Shown one piece after another: positions 1 to 8,735 of a DNA stretch of 64,000 nt. The notes under the pieces are model-generated. The model searched no databases. It was not told where the DNA came from and saw only the letters and a program-made list of their open reading frames with translations. The stretch covers positions 411,513 to 475,512 of the forward strand of contig NZ_FQVF01000002.1 of NCBI RefSeq assembly GCF_900129155.1, read 5' to 3'. Made by a program: the position numbers and the translations under genes. This DNA comes from Marinomonas polaris DSM 16579 (GTDB taxonomy: Bacteria > Pseudomonadota > Gammaproteobacteria > Pseudomonadales > Marinomonadaceae). Numbering within the stretch: the stretch's first letter is position 1; each line of letters starts with the position of its first letter.

Positions 1-350
1 ATACCTAGTGTGACCTGTATTAAAACAGCACAGATACCTATGGTAAGAGATAGTCGTGTGCCATATAAAATAACTGACAGTAAATCTCGACCTTGTGCAT
101 CCGTGCCTAATAGAAAACGATTGTCACCACTAATCCAGCTAGGTGCAATCTCCGCATTCATCAAATCCATAAATGCAGGATCGACGATATCGAAAGGTGC
201 TACCAAAGGCGCGAGTAGGGCGACTAGGCAATAGAATAGAAATATGATTAGGGCCAGCATTGCGAGTTTGTCGCCCACAAAACCTGACACAATATGGCCC
301 CAACGATTGCCTGAAGTGGGATGGAGAAGGTCTTTTTTAATGTACTTCAT
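1..350 (-). CDS. Peptide ABC transporter permease, DppC/OppC-like (3' part cut by window edge)
   Basis: Reading leftwards from an ATG at 350 the frame stays open to base 1, giving about 116 residues of a protein whose end lies outside the window. It starts MKYIKKDLLH, has a hydrophobic segment near residues 30-50, then the family hallmark LLGTDAQGRDLLS and a second membrane segment. That LGTD-x-x-GRD motif before the permease domain is typical of the second permease of dipeptide/oligopeptide importers. Its ATG overlaps the stop of the upstream permease by 4 bp (ATGA), so the two are translationally coupled. The substrate cannot be told from sequence. Confidence 0.85.
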   Translation of the reverse strand, partial: MKYIKKDLLHPTSGNRWGHIVSGFVGDKLAMLALIIFLFYCLVALLAPLVAPFDIVDPAFMDLMNAEIAPSWISGDNRFLLGTDAQGRDLLSVILYGTRLSLTIGICAVLIQVTLG

Positions 351-1327
351 AGTCCATGACTCGCTAAGCGTACCGTCGGGTTAACCAATCCATAGATCAA
401 ATCTACAAAGGTATTGGTAATAACAAAGATACCACCAACGACAATTAAGTACGCAGAAACAAGTGGAGTATCGACTCGGCTAACCGCGTCCATAAACAAA
501 AATCCCATGCCTGGCCACTGAAAAATGGTTTCGGTCAAAATGGTGTAAGCCACTAAGGTTCCTGCTTGGATCCCTCCCACTGTTATGACGGGTAACATAG
601 TATTTTTTAATGCATGCTTAAAATAGATGCGTCGTGCAGATAGGCCTTTTGACCAAGCGAAGCGTATATATTCGGACTGCAAGACTTCCATCATTTCTGC
701 ACGTATTAAGCGAACAAAAATAGGCATCAAAGCAATTGCCAGCGTCAAACTAGGAAGAAGTAAATGTTTTAAACCATCTTTTGTAAAAAGCCCACTTTCC
801 CATAAGCCGAATATTTCTACCGTCTGGCCTCGCCCAAAACTGGGTGCCATATTCAATTCGATGGAAAATATGTACACCATTAGAATAGCAACAATAAAAA
901 TAGGGACAGAGAGACCGATGGAGCTGATGATCATTAGTAAGCGAGAAAGTATGTGTTTGGGTTTTATTGCGGCTAAAACACCACAAGGTGTCGCAACAAG
1001 AATAACCAGTAAAATAGAGCAAAAAGCTAATTCTAAAGTGGCAGGAAGTTTTTCAAGAATTACGTCAAGAGCGGGCTCTTTATAGTAGTACGAGGTACCT
1101 AAGTCACCATGGATTGCGCCTTCTGCAAAGCGCCAATACTGAAGGAAAAAACCATCATTTAGTCCTAGTTCGTTACGAATTTGATTGCGTTCGTCCTGAG
1201 ATACTGACATGCCAACCATTTGCTGAACTGGATCACCTAGCTTATCTTGTATAGCGAAGCTGATAAGACTAATGATGATCATAACAAAGCACGCTTGCAT
1301 GACGCGTCGGAGTAGGAAAATCAGCAT
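347..1327 (-). CDS. Peptide ABC transporter permease, DppB/OppB-like
   Basis: This 326-residue inner-membrane protein forms one half of the channel of an ATP-driven peptide importer. The N-terminus MLIFLLRRV is typical of DppB/GsiC-type permeases. About six hydrophobic segments follow, and the cytoplasmic loop that contacts the ATPase lies around residues 215-245 (SEYIRFAWSKGLS then HALKN). It sits 75 bp after the binding-protein gene and overlaps the second permease by 4 bp, so this is a binding protein-permease-permease operon read on the minus strand. ATPase genes, if linked, would lie beyond the left edge. A Sap-type role is possible but not shown. Confidence 0.9.
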   Translation of the reverse strand: MLIFLLRRVMQACFVMIIISLISFAIQDKLGDPVQQMVGMSVSQDERNQIRNELGLNDGFFLQYWRFAEGAIHGDLGTSYYYKEPALDVILEKLPATLELAFCSILLVILVATPCGVLAAIKPKHILSRLLMIISSIGLSVPIFIVAILMVYIFSIELNMAPSFGRGQTVEIFGLWESGLFTKDGLKHLLLPSLTLAIALMPIFVRLIRAEMMEVLQSEYIRFAWSKGLSARRIYFKHALKNTMLPVITVGGIQAGTLVAYTILTETIFQWPGMGFLFMDAVSRVDTPLVSAYLIVVGGIFVITNTFVDLIYGLVNPTVRLASHGL

Positions 1328-1402
1328 GGGGCGATTAGATCCCCACTCGTCATTGACATGATGTTCTCTTGATGAAAGCCCGTTGAGAGACTGGTGTATT
1401 CA

Positions 1403-2932
1403 CTATTCTTCAATGAATAGATCTCCTATATGGGGATAATTTTGATCGTTAACTATATCTTGTATTTTGACGTTATCTTTGGCTGCCCAAGTCAGAGATT
1501 GCCAATATAATGGCACAATTGCCGCGTCATTATATAAGGTTCGTTCTATCTGTTGCATAAGACGCAGGCGCCTTTCAGGGTTCATCTCCCGATTTGCCTG
1601 ACGGATATCATCGTCAATATAGGATCGACAATATTCGCTAGCATTATAAGCGCCCATTCCGGTTTTGGCATCGGGGCAAGCGATAATAAACTCAAATAAA
1701 TTGTTTGAATCCATTGTATCTGACTGCCAACCTAGCATCATCATATCTGCACTGCGATTATCGAACTCTTTAAAATATTGAGCTTTAGGTAGGGTTTTTA
1801 AATCGACTGTGATGTTGATTCTAGACAGCATTGCGGTAATGGCTTGAGCAACCTTTTCGTCATTCATATAACGATTGTTTGGCGCCATCATGCTGATGCG
1901 GAAGCCTTTTTCGTATCCCGCTTCCTTCATGAGTTCTAGTGCTGTTGTTAAATCATACTCAGGTTCTAAGTTATTGATATGCCCGAGAAAACGGTCGGGG
2001 CTTAATTGGCCAGCTGGTATGGCATAGCCTTTTAAAATTTTGTCGACGATTAGTGATTGATTAACCGCTAAGTTAATGGCTTTTCTAACTCTGATGTCTT
2101 GGAATTCTTTGCGTCGTTGCTGATTCATGTGAAGTAATAAAATACGCGTACTGTGTAGCGTAACCAACTGAATGCCTTTGATTTTTTTTGTCCGTTCAAT
2201 ATCAATTGGTGAGACAGGGAAAATAAAGTCTACGTCGCCAGATAGAAGGGCGGCTAATCTTGTCGAGTCGGCACGAATTGGTGTGAGTATGACTTTGTCG
2301 ATGTTGCCATCGGAATTTGTATCCCAATAGTTGGGGTTGCGTTTTAGTTCCATACGACTGCCTAACTCTCGTTCCGTCAGAATAAAAGGTCCTGTTCCAG
2401 ATACATTCCGAGATGCGAATGTTTCACCATACTTAATGATTTGGTCTTGGTTTTGGTAGAAGGCTTTATCCATTGGAAAAACATACGTCATTATGTTGAG
2501 TAGTAATGGATTGGTGTAGGTTGAGTGGACATCAACTGTGTATTCATCGACCATGGATGCGGATTTTATAGTGTCAAACATTGCACGAAAATCAGGGGAC
2601 TTTTTGAGTCGCTCAATGGTGTAGATCACGTCTTTTGCCGTGAACGGGTTACCTGTGCGAAAAGTGACGTTGTGGCGAAGGTGAAAACGCATAGTTAAGT
2701 TGTCAATTCGCTCCCACTTAGTCGCTAAGCGATGCTCAAACTGGCCATTTTGTTTCCAGCGTAATAAAGGATCAAAAACAAGATGAGAAAACTGTAGTGT
2801 ACCTTCCGACAGTTGCTCATGTGGGTCTAATGATATTGGGTCTGCATCAAAGGCCATTCTTAGTGTCGTTGCTGTTGCCTTATTCCAGAAGAGTAGAGCC
2901 AAACAGCAGACTATAATAACCTTTTTCTTCAT
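1403..2932 (-). CDS. Extracellular peptide-binding protein, SBP family 5
   Basis: Periplasmic substrate-binding component of the importer encoded just downstream. Starting at the ATG at 2932 (MKKKVIIVCC) the protein is 509 residues with a clear Sec signal peptide ending near ATA. An ATG five codons upstream, at 2947, is also possible and neither start has a strong ribosome site. The mature part begins TTLRMAFDADPISLDPHE, the usual opening of DppA/OppA-like proteins, and the body carries GTGPF and a typical family-5 C-terminus (IVPLYW). Family 5 members bind peptides, nickel, haem or opines; the ligand is not predictable here. Confidence 0.9.
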   Translation of the reverse strand: MKKKVIIVCCLALLFWNKATATTLRMAFDADPISLDPHEQLSEGTLQFSHLVFDPLLRWKQNGQFEHRLATKWERIDNLTMRFHLRHNVTFRTGNPFTAKDVIYTIERLKKSPDFRAMFDTIKSASMVDEYTVDVHSTYTNPLLLNIMTYVFPMDKAFYQNQDQIIKYGETFASRNVSGTGPFILTERELGSRMELKRNPNYWDTNSDGNIDKVILTPIRADSTRLAALLSGDVDFIFPVSPIDIERTKKIKGIQLVTLHSTRILLLHMNQQRRKEFQDIRVRKAINLAVNQSLIVDKILKGYAIPAGQLSPDRFLGHINNLEPEYDLTTALELMKEAGYEKGFRISMMAPNNRYMNDEKVAQAITAMLSRINITVDLKTLPKAQYFKEFDNRSADMMMLGWQSDTMDSNNLFEFIIACPDAKTGMGAYNASEYCRSYIDDDIRQANREMNPERRLRLMQQIERTLYNDAAIVPLYWQSLTWAAKDNVKIQDIVNDQNYPHIGDLFIEE

Positions 2933-3121
2933 TATTTCAGGTCTCATTGTTGAGTGTGACTTGTAGGGTAAGATTTTTTGCGTTTATAAATCTTGACCAT
3001 TCGGACGACCCAGCATTTTTACAAATAAATGAGTAAAAAGACAGCAAGACTAATGATTTTAAGCACAATTAAAGTTGAATTATGTTTTATTTAAATAATC
3101 AGCTTAACAATATAGGTGGAT

Positions 3122-3721
3122 ATGAATTATTTTGCGCATCTTCACATTGCAGCGATTACGAATACTTCTTGGGTTGGTAATTTGCTTGGCGACTTTCCAG
3201 TTGACGCAAGTCATTTGGATGCAGATTTACTAGTAGGTTGGCGTTTGCACCAAAAAGTAGATGTCATGGTGGATCAGCATGAGGCAAGCGTATTGTTTCG
3301 TGGTATGGAGCGAAAAGGGCGTCGACGATTTGCTGGCATTATACAAGACATTGCCATGGACTATTGGTTAATACAGAACTGGACACTATTTAGTCCTGTT
3401 TCGTTGGACATGTTTTGTGAGCAGGCTGTGGCTGGTTTAGTAAAAGATAAGCATCGCAGTCCAGAGCGTTTGAAAAACATGATTAGCTCATTGGAATATG
3501 AAAATTGGTTATCTAATTTGGGGACGCTAGATGGTGTGGATAGAGCGATACAATCTATTATGCGCCGTTGGAAGCATGGTGAACATTTGCAGGGTTTTGT
3601 TGATGATTTACCCAATGTGATTAATCAGGCCGAAGCGCCTTTTTTAGCCTTATATCCAGATTTATTAGACTACGTGAAACAAGAAATGAAAAAAGCCGAG
3701 GCCACACACAGCCTCGGCTAA
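3122..3721 (+). CDS. acpH: Acyl carrier protein phosphodiesterase (AcpH, DUF479 family)
   Basis: AcpH removes the 4'-phosphopantetheine arm from acyl carrier protein in the cytoplasm. The 199-residue product begins MNYFAHLHIA and continues with VGNLLGDF, the standard opening of the family, with conserved His and Asp residues in the first 70 positions (WRLHQKVD, DIAMDYW) as expected for its metal-dependent fold. I chose the ATG at 3122 because TAGG ends 5 bases before it; a GTG two codons upstream would overlap that site. The last nine codons overlap a strong stem-loop at 3694-3719 that acts as a terminator for the opposite strand. Confidence 0.88.
   Translation: MNYFAHLHIAAITNTSWVGNLLGDFPVDASHLDADLLVGWRLHQKVDVMVDQHEASVLFRGMERKGRRRFAGIIQDIAMDYWLIQNWTLFSPVSLDMFCEQAVAGLVKDKHRSPERLKNMISSLEYENWLSNLGTLDGVDRAIQSIMRRWKHGEHLQGFVDDLPNVINQAEAPFLALYPDLLDYVKQEMKKAEATHSLG
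3688..3719 (-). terminator. Rho-independent terminator on the minus strand
   Basis: A 9-bp perfect stem (AGCCGAGGC with GCCTCGGCT) encloses an 8-nt CA-repeat loop and is followed by T6 only when read on the minus strand. The plus-strand downstream sequence has no T-run, so it does not end acpH. Its presence without a minus-strand gene to its right is the main argument for the small RNA. Confidence 0.75.
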
Positions 3722-3822
3722 TGGACCTTTGCGCTATGCGTTTCATAGCAGGCCCGATCGAGAGAACAACCAAATAAACGAATTTAGCTCGGTGCAGATT
3801 CCTCGCCTTCGTTTATCTGGAA
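3688..3822 (-). ncRNA. Candidate small RNA with three stem-loops, antisense to the acpH-ylqF gap
   Basis: No gene is convincing in 3722-4000, but three hairpins follow one another on the minus strand. First is a 13-bp stem (3808-3820 with 3770-3782, one G-U pair). Second is a bulged stem (3750-3755 and 3744-3749 with 3723-3728 and 3733-3738). Third is a perfect 9-bp GC-rich stem (3711-3719 with 3694-3702) followed on the minus strand by six T, a textbook intrinsic terminator. A TATACT -10 box at 3834-3829 would start transcription near 3822, just before the first hairpin. A second candidate promoter (TTGAGA at 3897-3892, 18 bp, TAATCT at 3873-3868) would give about 175 nt. It does not resemble tmRNA, RNase P RNA or 4.5S RNA; I cannot name a family. 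Confidence 0.5.
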
Positions 3823-3951
3823 TGGACGAGTATAGATATTTTCTGATTAGTCACCTTGACTTAGGTCAGATTAGATCACTTTAATAAAAGCTCTCAATAA
3901 ACATACGAGAGTTAGGTGCACAGTATTTTATCTCTCTCTTGCGGTAACTTG

Positions 3952-3960
3952 TGGTAGAAT
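3952..3960 (+). promoter_or_regulatory. Extended -10 promoter for ylqF
   Basis: TGGTAGAAT matches the TGnTAtAAT extended -10 element and lies about 40 bp before the ylqF start codon. No good -35 box is 16-18 bp upstream, which extended -10 promoters do not need. A more distant alternative is TTGACT at 3855-3860 with TTTAAT 18 bp later. Confidence 0.4.
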
Positions 3961-4000
3961 CCGCCACCGAAAAAGACTTGGTTAGAATAGGGGAGTTAGG

Positions 4001-5029
4001 TTGAGCGTTCAGTGGTATCCAGGGCACATGAATAAAGCGCGTCGAGAAATCGAAGAAGTCATGACGCAAGTAGATATCGTTATCGAGGTATTGGATGCCC
4101 GTATCCCCGATTCCAGCCAGAACCCCATGCTTAATACCTTGCGTGGAGAAGTACCTGTGCTTCGTCTTTTGAATAAAAAAGACTTAGCTGACAAAGCTAG
4201 ACTAGACTTATGGTTAGAGCATTGGCGTGGTAACGAGTCTATTTTAGCTCACCCTTTTTCTACGTTAGACAAAGCGGATGTTGCCAAAATAAGCCAATGG
4301 GTGGGACAGATGGTTCCTCATCGAGGTAGCGCTGAAAAACCGATTAGAGCCATGATTGCGGGTATTCCTAACGTTGGGAAGTCCAGCTTAATGAATGCGT
4401 TGTTGGGTCGTCGAGTGGCAAAAGTCGGTGATGAGCCTGCTGTTACTAAGTCACAGCAAAAATTGAAAGTAACAAATGGCTTTCAGATATTAGACACCCC
4501 TGGCATTTTGTGGCCGAAAATTGAAAACCCTGATGCCAGTTATCGCTTGGCTGTTACGGGTGCCGTTCGTGCTACTGCTATTGATTATGAAGATGTTGCC
4601 TTGGTGGGTTTGAAGTTTTTTATCGCCGATTATTTGGAATCGCTTACAACTCGTTACAAATTGAAAGAACTTTCGCCAGATCCTTATGAAGTGCTAAAAG
4701 TGATTGGTTCTAAGCGAGGTGCATTGCGAGCGGGCGGTAAGGTCGACATGCATAAAGCGGCAGAAGTATTTTTAAATGATGTAAGAACTGGTGCAATTGG
4801 GCCTTACGTCATGGAAACGCCAGACATGATTGCCCATGAAGAGCATTTGGTTGAAGAGGCAAAAGCGAAAAAAGAAGCAGAAAGACAAGCTCGATTGGCA
4901 GCCGCTGTTCCGCAACGCCAGCAAGCAATTAACCGTGCTTATCGTAATGCTCAAGCGACAGAACAAGTAGAATCAACAGAACAAGCTCAAACTATTCAGC
5001 AAGATGAGAACACAGATGACAAGCAGTGA
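4001..5029 (+). CDS. ylqF: Ribosome biogenesis GTPase YlqF/RbgA family
   Basis: Circularly permuted GTPase that binds the maturing large ribosomal subunit. The G motifs are in permuted order: G4 NKKD at residues 58-61, G1 GIPNVGKSS at 121-129, G3 DTPG at 165-168. The family signature WYPGHMNKA is at residues 5-13, so the TTG at 4001 (preceded by GGGGAG) must be the start; the first ATG, at 4028, would remove it. At 342 residues it is longer than the Bacillus protein because of a charged Gln/Glu-rich tail after residue 285. Its stop is 11 bp before the yacL-like start, suggesting one operon. Confidence 0.9.
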   Translation: MSVQWYPGHMNKARREIEEVMTQVDIVIEVLDARIPDSSQNPMLNTLRGEVPVLRLLNKKDLADKARLDLWLEHWRGNESILAHPFSTLDKADVAKISQWVGQMVPHRGSAEKPIRAMIAGIPNVGKSSLMNALLGRRVAKVGDEPAVTKSQQKLKVTNGFQILDTPGILWPKIENPDASYRLAVTGAVRATAIDYEDVALVGLKFFIADYLESLTTRYKLKELSPDPYEVLKVIGSKRGALRAGGKVDMHKAAEVFLNDVRTGAIGPYVMETPDMIAHEEHLVEEAKAKKEAERQARLAAAVPQRQQAINRAYRNAQATEQVESTEQAQTIQQDENTDDKQ

Positions 5030-5040
5030 GGTTCACGGTC

Positions 5041-5421
5041 ATGGATTATGAAATTGCCTTTGATCAGGACGAAAATGTTTATCGCATTTATACAGGGTAC
5101 GAGTTTGCTGCAATTGGCGAATGGGTCTCTGAATACGTGCGGGATTTGGAAAGTATTCAGCGAGTACTAATGGCGGCTCGTTTGGCAGAAACTGAGAAAG
5201 AAACCACGGAGTTCAAACATGGTCCTTTTGATGTTGTTTTGAGCGAAGAGGGCGTGTCTGTATCTCGACAAGTAGATCTCGACTCAGCAGAAGAAGAAAT
5301 AAAAGCGATGTTTGATACTCAGGAAAGCTTTTATCAGACCTCGACAGATGGTATTCAAGCAGAATGTGGCTTAGAAGATCTAATTAATATGATCGAAAAT
5401 TGGCACGAAGTGTTGCTGTGA
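5041..5421 (+). CDS. yacL: YacL-like protein (UPF0231 family)
   Basis: A 126-residue acidic cytoplasmic protein that resembles E. coli YacL at both ends: the start MDYEIAFDQD matches the MDYEF opening and the end GLEDLINMIENW matches the GVEDFLQVV region. The function of the family is not established. I chose the ATG at 5041 because GAGG lies about 8 bases upstream; a GTG at 5026 would overlap the previous stop. It follows ylqF by 11 bp and is probably cotranscribed with it. Confidence 0.72.
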   Translation: MDYEIAFDQDENVYRIYTGYEFAAIGEWVSEYVRDLESIQRVLMAARLAETEKETTEFKHGPFDVVLSEEGVSVSRQVDLDSAEEEIKAMFDTQESFYQTSTDGIQAECGLEDLINMIENWHEVLL

Positions 5422-5508
5422 TTCTAACGTGTTATGATGGTTGTTCCTTGCGCTGGCTGGGTTTAAACTAGCGCTTGTTTATTTTTTACGTTTTTTTAGG
5501 GAGCCGAT

Positions 5509-6108
5509 ATGCTCATCGAATTGGAAAAAGCCCGCACTCGAAATAATGTTGTTCGCATTTTTCGTGAAGAATTGGATGGACCAGATGGCTGGACTGACGG
5601 TTTTGTTGTGGATGCCAACGAAGAAATGGTTTTGCTCCAATTGGTGGATGATAGTGTTCGTCTTAATGGTTATCAAATTCTCTTTTTAGAGGACATTAGT
5701 GACTTCGCTCATCCGGCTCCCTTTAATGATTTCCAGAAAAAAGTACTAGCGCTTCGTGGTGAAGAAGTTGTTGACCCTGAAGTGGTGCTTGACGATTTAG
5801 CTGTATTGTTAATTGATATAAGTGAAGAGTTCGGTTTGGTCACACTTCATCGTGAAGAGATTGAACCGGATAGCTGTGAAATCGGTCGTGTTGTTCGTGC
5901 TGACGCCGTTACTTATGAGTTAGAAGAAATTGGTTCAGATGCGCGTTGGTTTGATGATACGTTCGAATATGATTTGTATGATATTACCCGTATTGAGTTT
6001 GGTGGCGCTTATGAAGATGCTTTGCTACTAGCAAATGATGACATGGGTGATGATGCTTATGAGTTGTCTGATGATTATCCGGATGATGGGGTTGTAGACG
6101 ACGAATAA
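5509..6108 (+). CDS. Acidic protein of unknown function
   Basis: I do not recognise this 199-residue protein. Ribosome site AGGGAG precedes the ATG at 5509 and a good terminator follows the stop, so it is a real gene. The N-terminal ~60 residues (MLIELEKARTRNN, DGFVVDANEEMVLLQLVDD, LNGYQILFLEDI) look like a small beta-rich domain reminiscent of Sm-like or YacL-type folds. A similar segment recurs from about residue 90 (EFGLVTLHREEIEPDSCEIG, YDLYDITRIEFGG), so the protein may be an internal duplication. The last 25 residues are mostly Asp, Glu and Tyr. No signal peptide or membrane segment is present. It follows the yacL-like gene by 87 bp. Confidence 0.75.
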   Translation: MLIELEKARTRNNVVRIFREELDGPDGWTDGFVVDANEEMVLLQLVDDSVRLNGYQILFLEDISDFAHPAPFNDFQKKVLALRGEEVVDPEVVLDDLAVLLIDISEEFGLVTLHREEIEPDSCEIGRVVRADAVTYELEEIGSDARWFDDTFEYDLYDITRIEFGGAYEDALLLANDDMGDDAYELSDDYPDDGVVDDE

Positions 6109-6144
6109 TAGTGAATTGAGCCTTAGCTTTTTTTACGCTTTAAT

Positions 6145-6174
6145 AAAAAAACGCCTTATTGGGCGTTTTTTTAT
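6145..6174 (+). terminator. Rho-independent terminator after the acidic orphan
   Basis: Stem AAAAACGCC with GGCGTTTTT around a TTATTG loop, then a T-run. The symmetric A and T runs would let it work on both strands. It ends the ylqF-yacL-orphan unit and insulates cti. Confidence 0.8.
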
Positions 6175-6319
6175 TTATATTAATGCCTTTATGAAATTAT
6201 TTATTTTGTAAAGGTAGAATTGTTTTATTAAGTCTGCTTCTGTCTGGCAGTGATCTTGCAGAATTATAAGCATAAAGTGCTTTGCGAATAAGATGAAATG
6301 GAAAATGAGGAACCTTTTT

Positions 6320-8689
6320 ATGTCTCGGTGGCTGACCCTTTTTTGTTCGCTATTGCTGATTTCTGGCTGCGCGGCTTATGCGACACATCAATTTGATAAC
6401 GTTTTTGGGACGCAAGATCCAGCGAATCGTGTTAGTGACGTTAGTGATGAAGATAGTGCGTTTTATAATGAGCAAGTAAGACCTATTTTAGACAGTCGCT
6501 GTGTTTCTTGTCACGCTTGTTATGATGCGCCTTGTCAATTGAAGTTTACCGCTTCTGATGGTATTGAGCGAGGAGGATCAAAAGAGCTTGTTTATGATGG
6601 TACTCGTCTTTTAGCTTCTTCCCCAACACGTTTGTTTATTGATGCTAAAAGCACTGATGAATGGCGATCGAAAGGCTTTCATCCCGTTTTAAATGAGCGA
6701 GAGCAGTCACCTTCGGCTAATCTGCAGGGCAGTTTATTGTACCGAGCGATTGCGCTGCGTAAAACGCAAGGTGATTTCACTCAGCCTGTTTTACCGGACA
6801 GCTATGATTTCTCACTTGCTCGAGATCAACAGTGCGTTAGCATTGAAGAGTATCAGCAATTTGAGCAGGATTATCCTAATTGGGGTATGCCTTATGGTCT
6901 TCCTGCCCTTAGTGCCGATGAGTATGATGTATTGACGCGTTGGTTGGCGAAAGGTGGCAAGATGCCAGAAGCTAAGCCTTTACCTGTTAAGCTACAGCAG
7001 CAAGTGGCTTTGTGGGAATCGCGATTAAATGGAGATGACCTAAAAGGGCAGTTGGTTTCTCGTTATATCTACGAACACCTTTATTTATATAGTCTTTACT
7101 TGGGTGATAGAGAGTTTGATGACGGTAAAGAGATTCGCTTCCAGTTAGTTCGCTCTAAAACGCCGCCAGGTGAGCCTATTGATCGTATTGCTACGCGTCG
7201 CCCTTATGACCCACCAGGTGTAGATCGTGTTTATTATCGACTCTGGGCTGACCCTGAAGTCAAAGTTCAAAAAAATCATATTCCTATGCAGTTGAATGAA
7301 GCGAGATATGCTCGCTGGCAGTCTTATTTTTATACTGATGATTATGAAGTAACGAGAGATCCTGGATATGCTCCTGAGGTCGCAACGAATCCTTTTAAGG
7401 CATTCCGTGAGATACCAGCTCACGGGCGTTACCGTTTCTTACTAGACCATTCGCAAAAAACGATTATGTCATTTATTAAAGGTCCGGTTTGTCGTGGACA
7501 GGTTGCTGTTAATGTGATTAATGAGCAATTTTGGGTGTACTTTATTGATCCAGAATTAATTTATAACAAAGGCTCAGCTGATTACTTAGAGGATCAAGCT
7601 CAGAATTTGGATTTACCTGCTATAGGGTCTAGTAATACTTTATCACCGGCCTCTTGGGTTACCTTTTCTGATCAGCAAAAGTCATATTTGTCGGCGAAAG
7701 CGGCGTTAATTGAAAAAGAAGTTGGAGTTGGTGGCAAGGTTCCTTTGGATTTAAGTTTAATTTGGGATGGTGATGGCAATAATGATAATGCTGCGTTAAC
7801 TATTTTTCGCCATTTTGATAATGCGTCGGTAGTGAAGGGGATGGTGGGGCAACATCCCAAAACTGCTTGGGTGATTGATTATCCATTATTGGAGCGTATT
7901 CATTATTTACTGGTGGCAGGGTTTGATGTGTACGGTAATGTTGGCCATCAGCTGGTAACCCGTTTATACATGGACTTTTTAAGAATGGAAGGGGAGATGA
8001 ATTTTTTGCTTTTACTCCCTAAAGAAGATCGAGAGACAGTCCGAAAGTATTGGTATCGAGATGCGAATCAAACAATTAAAGATTATATTTTTAGTGACTA
8101 TATAAAAGTTAATCGTCAAACCCAGATTGATTATGTGACGGATGATCATCAGTCTGAGTTATATGAAAAACTTCGAGAGAAGTTAACTGCTGTACTAGAT
8201 CATGGCTATGATTTGGAGCAAAGCAAGTTAACTGCTAAGCAGCGTAAGGCCTTGTATAAGCTTCAAGCGGTGCGCGGAGGCGGGTTGGTTTATTTGCCGA
8301 ATGTTGCAACCATATTAGTGACTCAGCAAGGTGTGCCGCTGGAAGTCATTAGTTTGATTCATAATAAAGCCCACGCAAATATTTCCAGTTTATTGGATGA
8401 AGAAGCTGCGCGTTTGCCAGACGAAGATGGTGTGACTTTGGTGAAGGGGGTCTTGGGTGATTACCCTAATGTGCTGATGCAGGTCGAAGAAAGTGAGTTG
8501 ATAGATTGGGCCGATCAAGTCGGGAGTCTTAAGACAAAAGAAGATTATTCGGCTCTTTTAGATAGCTTTGGGATACGAAGAACTCACCCTAATTTTTGGT
8601 TTGTTAGCGATGCGATTGGAAACCTAAATAAGCTGGATCGCCCAAGAGAAAGTGGGATTCTTGATTATAATCGTTTAGAGAATAGATAG
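6320..8689 (+). CDS. cti: Fatty acid cis/trans isomerase (c-type haem lipoprotein)
   Basis: Cti converts cis-unsaturated fatty acids of membrane lipids to trans in the periplasm, a fast response to solvents and heat. The 789-residue product starts MSRWLTLFCSLLL and has a lipobox LISGC with Cys-17, so it is probably a lipoprotein. A haem c motif CVSCH sits at residues 61-65, followed by the Cti-typical ACYDAPCQLKF. Length matches the family (about 760-790). I chose the ATG at 6320 because GAGGA lies 8-9 bases upstream; an ATG at 6293 is in frame but adds a charged stretch before the signal peptide. It is monocistronic between a terminator and a spaced monooxygenase gene. Confidence 0.92.
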   Translation: MSRWLTLFCSLLLISGCAAYATHQFDNVFGTQDPANRVSDVSDEDSAFYNEQVRPILDSRCVSCHACYDAPCQLKFTASDGIERGGSKELVYDGTRLLASSPTRLFIDAKSTDEWRSKGFHPVLNEREQSPSANLQGSLLYRAIALRKTQGDFTQPVLPDSYDFSLARDQQCVSIEEYQQFEQDYPNWGMPYGLPALSADEYDVLTRWLAKGGKMPEAKPLPVKLQQQVALWESRLNGDDLKGQLVSRYIYEHLYLYSLYLGDREFDDGKEIRFQLVRSKTPPGEPIDRIATRRPYDPPGVDRVYYRLWADPEVKVQKNHIPMQLNEARYARWQSYFYTDDYEVTRDPGYAPEVATNPFKAFREIPAHGRYRFLLDHSQKTIMSFIKGPVCRGQVAVNVINEQFWVYFIDPELIYNKGSADYLEDQAQNLDLPAIGSSNTLSPASWVTFSDQQKSYLSAKAALIEKEVGVGGKVPLDLSLIWDGDGNNDNAALTIFRHFDNASVVKGMVGQHPKTAWVIDYPLLERIHYLLVAGFDVYGNVGHQLVTRLYMDFLRMEGEMNFLLLLPKEDRETVRKYWYRDANQTIKDYIFSDYIKVNRQTQIDYVTDDHQSELYEKLREKLTAVLDHGYDLEQSKLTAKQRKALYKLQAVRGGGLVYLPNVATILVTQQGVPLEVISLIHNKAHANISSLLDEEAARLPDEDGVTLVKGVLGDYPNVLMQVEESELIDWADQVGSLKTKEDYSALLDSFGIRRTHPNFWFVSDAIGNLNKLDRPRESGILDYNRLENR

Positions 8690-8700
8690 CAGCTTTGTAA

Positions 8701-8735
8701 ATGGATAGTGGTTTTGGAAATGGATAGTGGTTTTA
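8701..8735. repeat. Short direct repeat after cti
   Basis: ATGGATAGTGGTTTT occurs at 8701 and again at 8720 (period 19). The second copy runs into the palindrome at 8732-8760. It is probably a local duplication in the 3' untranslated region. Confidence 0.7.

Noticed and set aside
347..2932. Sap antimicrobial peptide importer
   Set aside because: The permease sequence follows the general DppB/GsiC plan more than SapB, so only a generic peptide importer is supported.
3694..3719. Terminator of acpH
   Set aside because: The T-run is only on the minus strand, and the stem lies within the last codons of acpH.
3881..4069. Minus-strand 62-codon frame before ylqF
   Set aside because: No ribosome site; it overlaps the ylqF promoter and start on the opposite strand.
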